A stretch of 10,739 nucleotides of DNA, from contig JAFSWA010000020.1 of NCBI GenBank assembly GCA_017444705.1, positions 1 to 10,739 of the forward strand. Direction: 5' to 3'. Source of the DNA: a bacterium. GTDB taxonomy: Bacteria; Cyanobacteriota; Vampirovibrionia; Gastranaerophilales; Gastranaerophilaceae. The notes under the pieces are model-generated. The model did not search any database. It was not told the DNA's origin and was given only the letters and a program-made list of their open reading frames with translations. Numbering within the stretch: the stretch's first letter is position 1; every line of letters starts with the position of its first letter. Both the position numbers and the translations under genes were made by a program. Shown in pieces: positions 6,580-10,739 of the stretch.

Positions 6580-7323
6580 TTACCTTTTTGATGGTAGTAT
6601 CTTATTTATTATAACCCTATATAAAAATATTGGCAAAGTCGGAAAAATCCTTGATATTCTTTTTGGGTTATCTATTACTCTGTATAGCCATTCAAGCCCG
6701 AGTTTTCTGAATATAACAGGAGCACGTTTCACTATTCCCGACCAAACATCGAAACTTCCCCCTACGCCGACCCATAAAGCATTTTTAATGGAAAGCCTTG
6801 CCGTATCAATAAAATACTCTTGTTTCGGTGAACCTAATGCAACAAGAATAAATCTTGCACCGCTTTCTTTTAAGTCGTTGATAATCTGACCTTCTTCGTC
6901 AGACTGAAAAAAACCGTCTTTTGTATAAACTATTTTTATATTCGGCATTTCAGCCTTTATATTCTCTGCCGCTTTTTCAACAACCTGCTTTGTTGAACCG
7001 ATAAAAGCAACTGGGATTTCTTTTTCTTCGCATATTTCTAAAACTTTTTTTGAGTATTCTATTCCGGGAATACGTTGCTGATTAACACCGTTTATCAATA
7101 GTGCGAGCTTTATTCCCATACCATCTGGAATAACAAGCTCAGCTTTATTTAAAATATGAGAAAAGTTCTCATTTTTGAGGGCAAATTCAATCATTTCAGG
7201 GTTAATTGTAACGACCTGAACACTGTATTCAGAGTCCAAAAGATATTTTGTATAATCTATGGCATCATTGTAACTAAATAAATCTACGTTGTAACCTAAT
7301 ACTTTTAGTTGTTTTCTTTCCAA
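6580..7323 (-). CDS. WecG/TagA/CpsF family glycosyltransferase
   Basis: This 247-residue protein belongs to the GT26 family, whose members transfer a sugar from a nucleotide donor (N-acetylmannosamine or its uronate, or others) onto a lipid-linked acceptor at the cytoplasmic face of the membrane. Family motifs are visible: T-I-N-P-E-M at 39-44, P-D-G-M-G with the likely catalytic Asp67 at 66-70, G-S-P-K-Q-E at 164-169, G-V-G-G-S-F-D at 186-192 and K-R-A-P at 199-202. The end, G-L-E-W-L-Y-R followed by an Arg-rich, partly hydrophobic tail, matches the C-terminal appendage that in TagA promotes membrane docking. The start is a TTG at 7321-7323. It is chosen because AGGGTG (7331-7336) lies 7 nt upstream, the frame closes at a stop 15 nt further upstream, and no ATG is available near the N-terminus. 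It is the first gene of the eight-gene operon. Donor and acceptor cannot be told from sequence. Confidence 0.92.
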   Translation of the reverse strand: MERKQLKVLGYNVDLFSYNDAIDYTKYLLDSEYSVQVVTINPEMIEFALKNENFSHILNKAELVIPDGMGIKLALLINGVNQQRIPGIEYSKKVLEICEEKEIPVAFIGSTKQVVEKAAENIKAEMPNIKIVYTKDGFFQSDEEGQIINDLKESGARFILVALGSPKQEYFIDTARLSIKNALWVGVGGSFDVWSGIVKRAPVIFRKLGLEWLYRVIDNPKRISRIFPTLPIFLYRVIINKILPSKR

Positions 7324-7330
7324 AATGGTA

Positions 7331-7336
7331 CACCCT
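7331..7336 (-). promoter_or_regulatory. Ribosome binding site deciding the TTG start of the glycosyltransferase gene
   Basis: On the minus strand AGGGTG lies 7 nt before the TTG at 7323-7321. No ATG or GTG start exists between the upstream in-frame stop (7341-7339) and this TTG; an in-frame ATT immediately before it would be too close to the site. Confidence 0.6.
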
Positions 7337-7345
7337 GATTAATTA

Positions 7346-7354
7346 TATATAACA
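7346..7354 (-). promoter_or_regulatory. Putative extended -10 promoter element for the envelope operon
   Basis: The minus strand reads TGTTATATA here, an extended -10 (TG, one base, TATATA). No good -35 hexamer is seen 16-18 bp upstream, which extended -10 promoters can tolerate. Transcription would begin near 7339, giving a leader of about 16 nt that just includes the AGGGTG site. Another TATAAT lies on the same strand at 7387-7392, so the exact promoter is uncertain. Confidence 0.35.
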
Positions 7355-7417
7355 GTTTACATTAAATATCGTTTTTTTTCAATTTAATTATATCTGTTTA
7401 AATTTATGAGGGCATGC

Positions 7418-7446
7418 TTGTTAAAAAAAAATGTTTATGTTATATA
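7418..7446 (+). promoter_or_regulatory. Putative sigma-70-type promoter for ispH and the S1 protein gene
   Basis: A -35-like TTGTTA at 7418-7423 is separated by 17 bp from a -10-like TATATA at 7441-7446. The -10 is preceded by TG plus one base (7438-7440), making an extended -10. Transcription would begin near 7453 and leave a leader of about 33 nt before the ispH start. Spacing and both hexamers are good, and the location upstream of a divergent operon head fits. This is from base pattern only. Confidence 0.5.
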
Positions 7447-7454
7447 GGTATTAC

Positions 7455-7469
7455 CACGATATATTCGTG
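7455..7469 (+). other. Small inverted repeat in the ispH leader
   Basis: CACGA at 7455-7459 and TCGTG at 7465-7469 form a perfect 5-bp inverted repeat around TATAT. It lies just after the predicted transcription start and about 16 nt before the GTG of ispH. It could be a small RNA hairpin or a dyad operator for a repressor; it is short enough to be chance. Confidence 0.3.
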
Positions 7470-7485
7470 AGTCTGAATACAGGAT

Positions 7486-8355
7486 GTGATTTATACGAAA
7501 CGAAATATTAAATTAGCCAAGAGTGCCGGTTTTTGTTATGGTGTTAATCGTGCCGTTAAATCAACTATGGAATTAAAGGTTTCCTCAGATAAAGATGTTT
7601 ATGTTTTAGGCGAACTTATCCATAATGCTCATGTTATTAATGAACTGACAGATATGGGAATAAATACCGTATCCGAATTACCGCCAAACGGTTGCGGATA
7701 TTGCGTAATAAGAAGTCATGGGGTGGCTCCGTCAATTATTTCAGACATTGAAAACAAAGGCTACAAAATACTTGATATGACTTGTCCCGATGTAAAAAAA
7801 GTGCAGCAAAAAGCCATTGAATTGGTAAAAAATGACTATTTTCTGTTAATTTTAGGAAAAGAAAGTCATCCGGAAGTTGAAGCTATAAAAGCAAATGCAC
7901 AACAATTCTCAAATAAAATCTTTGTAATTAATAACGAAGATGATTTAAAAAATAAAATTGATTTAATAAAAGAAAATAACAAAATAGGGATTGTGGTACA
8001 GACAACTCAAAAAATCGATTTTTTGAAAAATATCGTTTCTGAATTATTACCGTTAACAAAGGAGTTAAAGGTTTTTAATACTATTTGTCCTTCGACTGCC
8101 AAAAGACAAAAAGAAGCTGTTGAAATAGCGAAAGAATCGGACTTAATGATAGTAATAGGCGGAAAAAACAGTGCAAATACAACTCATTTGGCAGAGATTT
8201 TAAAAGATATTACACCTACAATTCATATTGAAGATGCAACCGAGCTTTCAAAATACAATGAAAATATAAAAAATGCACAAAATATAGGTGTTACTGCGGG
8301 TGCATCAACTCCAAAAGATGTAATAGACGAAGTAATGACAAAATTATCGTGTTAA
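7486..8355 (+). CDS. ispH: 4-hydroxy-3-methylbut-2-enyl diphosphate reductase IspH (LytB)
   Basis: IspH performs the last step of the MEP isoprenoid pathway, reducing HMBPP to isopentenyl and dimethylallyl diphosphate with a [4Fe-4S] cluster in the cytosol. The 289-residue protein has all cluster ligands: Cys17 in A-G-F-C-Y-G, Cys100 in M-T-C-P-D-V and Cys201 in T-I-C-P-S-T. It also has substrate-binding His46 (E-L-I-H-N), His78 (R-S-H-G) and His128 with catalytic Glu130 (S-H-P-E-V-E), plus S-A-N-T-T at 229-233. Length is normal. The start is taken as GTG at 7486-7488 because an in-frame stop at 7474-7476 precedes it; AGGA at 7481-7484 is only one base from it, so spacing is poor and the true start may be a nearby non-ATG codon before the conserved K-L-A-K-S-A-G-F. 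The S1 gene follows after 25 nt in the same orientation. Function is secure, the exact N-terminus is not. Confidence 0.95.
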   Translation: MIYTKRNIKLAKSAGFCYGVNRAVKSTMELKVSSDKDVYVLGELIHNAHVINELTDMGINTVSELPPNGCGYCVIRSHGVAPSIISDIENKGYKILDMTCPDVKKVQQKAIELVKNDYFLLILGKESHPEVEAIKANAQQFSNKIFVINNEDDLKNKIDLIKENNKIGIVVQTTQKIDFLKNIVSELLPLTKELKVFNTICPSTAKRQKEAVEIAKESDLMIVIGGKNSANTTHLAEILKDITPTIHIEDATELSKYNENIKNAQNIGVTAGASTPKDVIDEVMTKLSC

Positions 8356-8368
8356 TATAATAAAAGAA

Positions 8369-8374
8369 AAGGAG
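8369..8374 (+). promoter_or_regulatory. Strong ribosome binding site of the S1 protein gene
   Basis: AAGGAG lies 6 nt before the ATG at 8381, the best Shine-Dalgarno match among the genes here. It fits an abundant translation protein and contrasts with the poor site in front of ispH on the same transcript. Confidence 0.7.
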
Positions 8375-8380
8375 AAAAAA

Positions 8381-9439
8381 ATGACACAAACTATGGACGA
8401 ATTTGAAAAACTGTTAAACGAACAGTTCAGCTACACATTTAATGTAGCAGACATTATTCAGGGAGTCGTTGTAAAAAGAGATAAAAACGGCTTTTTGGTT
8501 GACATTGGAGCAAAATCGGAAGCATATTTGCCTGACAAAGAAATTACCGCAAACGGTGATAAACCGTCAGACGATGTTTTAAAAATCGGTGATTTGAAAG
8601 ATTTTTATGTTTTAAAAGGCGAAGATGAAGACGATGAAGGAATTATAACATTGTCATTAAAAAGAATTTCATGTGCAAAAGCATGGCAGGATTTGGCGAC
8701 TGCAAAACTTAGTCAGGAACCTATTATGGCGAAAGTTGTTCAAGTTGTTAAAGGTGGTGTAATAGTTGAAATTAATGAATTAAGAGGATTTATTCCCGCA
8801 TCTCAATTAAGAATCGGAACACCTCTTGACAGCTTAATCGGTACTGAAATTGAAACAAGAGTTTTGGAAGCTGATGCAAAACGCAACAAATTAATTCTTT
8901 CTCAGCGTCAGGCAATTGCGGAACAAAGAGAACAATTGGTTGACGATGTTATCGCAAGTCTTTCTGTTGATCAGGTTGTAAAAGGTGAAATTATAAGAAT
9001 TGCGGAATTCGGTGCATTCATTGATATTAACGGTGTTGATGGTTTACTCCCTATTTCTGAAATTTCTTGGGCAAGAATTAAACACCCGTCTGATGTTTTA
9101 ACATTAGGCGAAACAATTGAAGTTAAAATCTTAAAAATTGATTATGATTTGAAACGTATTTCATTGAGCTTAAAGAGAATGGGCGATAATCCTTGGGAAG
9201 AAATCGAAGGAAAATTTGAAGAGGGGCAAATCGTAAAAGGAACTGTTAACAAAGTAGCTGCTTTCGGCGTATTTGTAAACATCTTCCCCGGTGTTGAAGC
9301 ATTATTGCCTACGTCAGAAATGAAAGATGAAAACCAAAATCCTTTCAACGTATTCAAAGTAGGTGATGAAATCAGTGTAATGATTAAAAAATTCACCCCG
9401 CAAGAACACAGAATTGCTTTAAGCATGAAAGAAGTGTAA
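8381..9439 (+). CDS. rpsA: S1 RNA-binding domain protein, ribosomal protein S1-like (four S1 domains)
   Basis: This 352-residue protein is made of four successive S1 (OB-fold) RNA-binding domains at about 22-95, 113-177, 195-266 and 281-351, after a short acidic start. Domain 3 is the most canonical, with V-V-K-G-E-I-I-R-I-A-E-F-G-A-F-I-D-I at 199-216 and a G-L-L-P-I-S-E turn. Domain 4 has the same K-G-T-V-N-K-V-A-A-F-G-V-F-V pattern. Ribosomal protein S1 binds mRNA leaders and helps the 30S subunit initiate. The Escherichia coli protein has six domains; shorter versions with three or four occur in cyanobacteria and Gram-positives. Domains 1 and 2 diverge from the consensus, as S1 ribosome-docking domains do. 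It lies 25 nt after ispH with an excellent ribosome binding site and is followed by a strong terminator. Being the genome's S1 protein is likely, but a general S1-domain RNA-binding protein cannot be excluded. Confidence 0.85.
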   Translation: MTQTMDEFEKLLNEQFSYTFNVADIIQGVVVKRDKNGFLVDIGAKSEAYLPDKEITANGDKPSDDVLKIGDLKDFYVLKGEDEDDEGIITLSLKRISCAKAWQDLATAKLSQEPIMAKVVQVVKGGVIVEINELRGFIPASQLRIGTPLDSLIGTEIETRVLEADAKRNKLILSQRQAIAEQREQLVDDVIASLSVDQVVKGEIIRIAEFGAFIDINGVDGLLPISEISWARIKHPSDVLTLGETIEVKILKIDYDLKRISLSLKRMGDNPWEEIEGKFEEGQIVKGTVNKVAAFGVFVNIFPGVEALLPTSEMKDENQNPFNVFKVGDEISVMIKKFTPQEHRIALSMKEV

Positions 9440-9458
9440 TTTAAAAATTATATTTTAT

Positions 9459-9490
9459 ATACGGCGGCTACTAAGCCGCCGTATTTTTTT
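9459..9490 (+). terminator. Intrinsic terminator after the S1 protein gene
   Basis: A perfect 11-bp stem (ATACGGCGGCT at 9459-9469 with AGCCGCCGTAT at 9474-9484) closes a four-base ACTA loop and runs straight into seven T residues (9484-9490). The GC-rich stem stands out from AT-rich surroundings. It ends the ispH-S1 transcript 20 nt after the stop codon. Confidence 0.92.
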
Positions 9491-9586
9491 AAATATTACA
9501 AATGTTACAATTTTTTAAAAATAGGCAAAAAGATAGAAAAAAATGTTTTTACTATATTAGGTAAGTAGTGAATAGTAGGTATTTTT

Positions 9587-10739
9587 ATGAATAATTTAAC
9601 GTACCCCTCAGGGCTGCAAGGAGAATTCAATAATTTATTCTGGTATCCGTCATTTAAAACATCGACAGCAACTCCGACACAAACAACAAATACAAATTAT
9701 CAGTTATCTCAACCGATAAGAGATACCTATCAACCGTCAGCACAAAAACAACAGGAACAACCGGTCGGACCTATCGCAAAACCTCAGATGACGGCAAACT
9801 CTACTGAAAATCAGCCATATCAGGAGCCTGTTATTGTTTATAATGATACACCCTCGGAGAATCAAGGCAGTTCTTTAATGGGAAGTTTTATGGGAAATGT
9901 CGGTATATGGGGCGGAATTAAAAGCATACCGCTGATTATGCACCCTATAAACAGTAAAAACGCTTTAACGGAAACTTTGAAAATATTTAAAGATAATCCC
10001 GCATTGAAAAATTTAACCTCGGGACAGCAGGCTGAAGCATTTTCCAAATTGTATTCAGCTGCAAGACTTCAACCGAGATTTGCTAATGAAGCGGCTCAAT
10101 TACCTGCCCAATTATTAAAAAATCAATATATAAATGCTTTAAAAGCCGGTGATACAGTTGAAATGGCAAGAAAAGGTGCCGAATTGTCAACTTTTGCAAA
10201 CAAAAACGTAAAAGGTTTGATATTTAATCGTAAACCGGATTTAGAACAGATAACGAATATGGCAAAAGAAGCCGGAAACAGTGCGGCAAAAGTTGCTTCC
10301 GAAGCAAAAGCGGCAGAAGCGGCACTTAAAGGGGCTTCAATGGGTCAAAAGGCATGGAGCGGGTTTAAAACCCTTTGGAAAGAAGGCGGAGGCTGGTTCT
10401 GTGTTGCCCTTGAATCCTTGGGTCAGATTCCCGAATTAATTGCGGCATATAAGCAAGGCGAAGCAGGTGACGGCATTAAACAAACCGTAAAATCTGCAGC
10501 AAAAGTAACTATAAATACTACCGGCTGGATTGTCGGTGCAGCAGCAGGTAAGGCTGCGGGTACGGCAATAGGGGTATGGGCTGCAACAAAAGCCGGAGCA
10601 TTGGCAGGTACTGCATTTAATCCCGGTATCGGCTCGGCAATCGGTGCAGTTGTAGGCTTTATCGGAGGTTTAGTCGGTATGGCAGCAGGTTCATGGGGAG
10701 CTGAGAAAATTTCAAAAGCTATTGTAGGAAAATCTTTTA
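9587..10739 (+). CDS. Unrecognised glycine-zipper protein, N-terminal part (3' end outside window)
   Basis: The frame opens at ATG 9587 and stays open to the right edge, giving 384 residues with no stop. AGG at 9577-9579 lies 7 nt before the ATG. I do not recognise the family. Residues 1-22 contain an aromatic N-N-L-F-W-Y-P segment. Residues about 24-92 are a low-complexity stretch rich in Gln, Thr, Pro and Asn. Residues about 125-262 look largely helical, including an Ala/Lys/Glu-rich part at 225-250. Residues 313-371 are two hydrophobic glycine zippers: Gly at 313, 317, 321, 325 and 329, then 349, 353, 357 and 361, joined by a N-P-G-I-G turn. Such paired zippers can insert into membranes as a helical hairpin and occur in toxins, effectors and some envelope proteins. 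There is no signal peptide. The gene follows the terminator at 9459-9490, so it is a new transcription unit; a TATATT at 9553-9558 is a weak -10 candidate without a matching -35. Confidence 0.75.
   Translation, partial: MNNLTYPSGLQGEFNNLFWYPSFKTSTATPTQTTNTNYQLSQPIRDTYQPSAQKQQEQPVGPIAKPQMTANSTENQPYQEPVIVYNDTPSENQGSSLMGSFMGNVGIWGGIKSIPLIMHPINSKNALTETLKIFKDNPALKNLTSGQQAEAFSKLYSAARLQPRFANEAAQLPAQLLKNQYINALKAGDTVEMARKGAELSTFANKNVKGLIFNRKPDLEQITNMAKEAGNSAAKVASEAKAAEAALKGASMGQKAWSGFKTLWKEGGGWFCVALESLGQIPELIAAYKQGEAGDGIKQTVKSAAKVTINTTGWIVGAAAGKAAGTAIGVWAATKAGALAGTAFNPGIGSAIGAVVGFIGGLVGMAAGSWGAEKISKAIVGKSF

Noticed and set aside
6569..6889. Plus-strand open frame of 106 codons
   Set aside because: It is antisense to the GT26 gene, whose conserved C-terminal motifs are encoded on the minus strand there.
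9142..9426. Minus-strand open frame of 94 codons under the S1 gene
   Set aside because: The plus strand encodes two canonical S1 domains here; the antisense frame is a by-product.
9495..9510. Tandem TTACAA-like motif as a regulator site
   Set aside because: Two copies of a short A/T-rich word are expected by chance here, and neither aligns with a -10 element at proper spacing.
9862..10047. Minus-strand open frame of 61 codons
   Set aside because: It lies opposite the uninterrupted 384-codon frame of the glycine-zipper protein and has no features of its own.

Overview
The window is AT-rich bacterial DNA from an organism with an outer membrane: LptB and an LptF/LptG-type permease are both present, together with FtsE/FtsX. 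The isoprenoid gene ispH is followed by a separate gene for an S1 protein with four S1 domains. Low GC, short intergenic gaps and an edge protein with a Gln/Thr/Pro-rich segment followed by glycine zippers suggest a host-associated, non-photosynthetic relative of cyanobacteria (Gastranaerophilales, 'Melainabacteria'). This placement is inference from gene content and style; no rRNA or other decisive marker is in the window.

Layout. Positions 2-283 (+) hold the 3' end of a gene for a leucine-rich-repeat-like protein. Positions 284-519 are a scar. A minus-strand fragment reads as the last membrane helix of a transporter (about 300-407). It abuts a plus-strand fragment of the same repeat family as the left-edge gene (about 404-496). 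Positions 520-7323 are eight minus-strand genes, in transcription order: WecG/TagA/CpsF glycosyltransferase, transketolase N-half, transketolase C-half, ftsE, ftsX, lptB, LptF/G permease, and a secreted phosphodiester glycosidase. The genes overlap by 1-8 nt or lie 3-42 nt apart, so they very probably form one operon. Positions 7324-7485 are a divergent promoter region. Positions 7486-9439 (+) are ispH and the S1 protein gene, ended by a strong intrinsic terminator at 9459-9490. From 9587 a gene for an unrecognised glycine-zipper protein runs off the right edge.

How the genes work together. The long operon is mainly about the cell envelope: a cytosolic glycosyltransferase acting at the membrane, the FtsEX complex that controls peptidoglycan hydrolysis in division, the ATPase and a permease of the lipopolysaccharide export machine, and an exported glycosidase. 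A two-subunit transketolase lies in its middle and may link pentose/heptose phosphate supply to envelope synthesis (inference). The opposite operon pairs the last step of the MEP isoprenoid pathway with an RNA-binding translation protein. Most of the window is recognisable housekeeping. The least explained parts are the recombination scar on the left and the glycine-zipper protein on the right; I see no clearly new multi-gene system.
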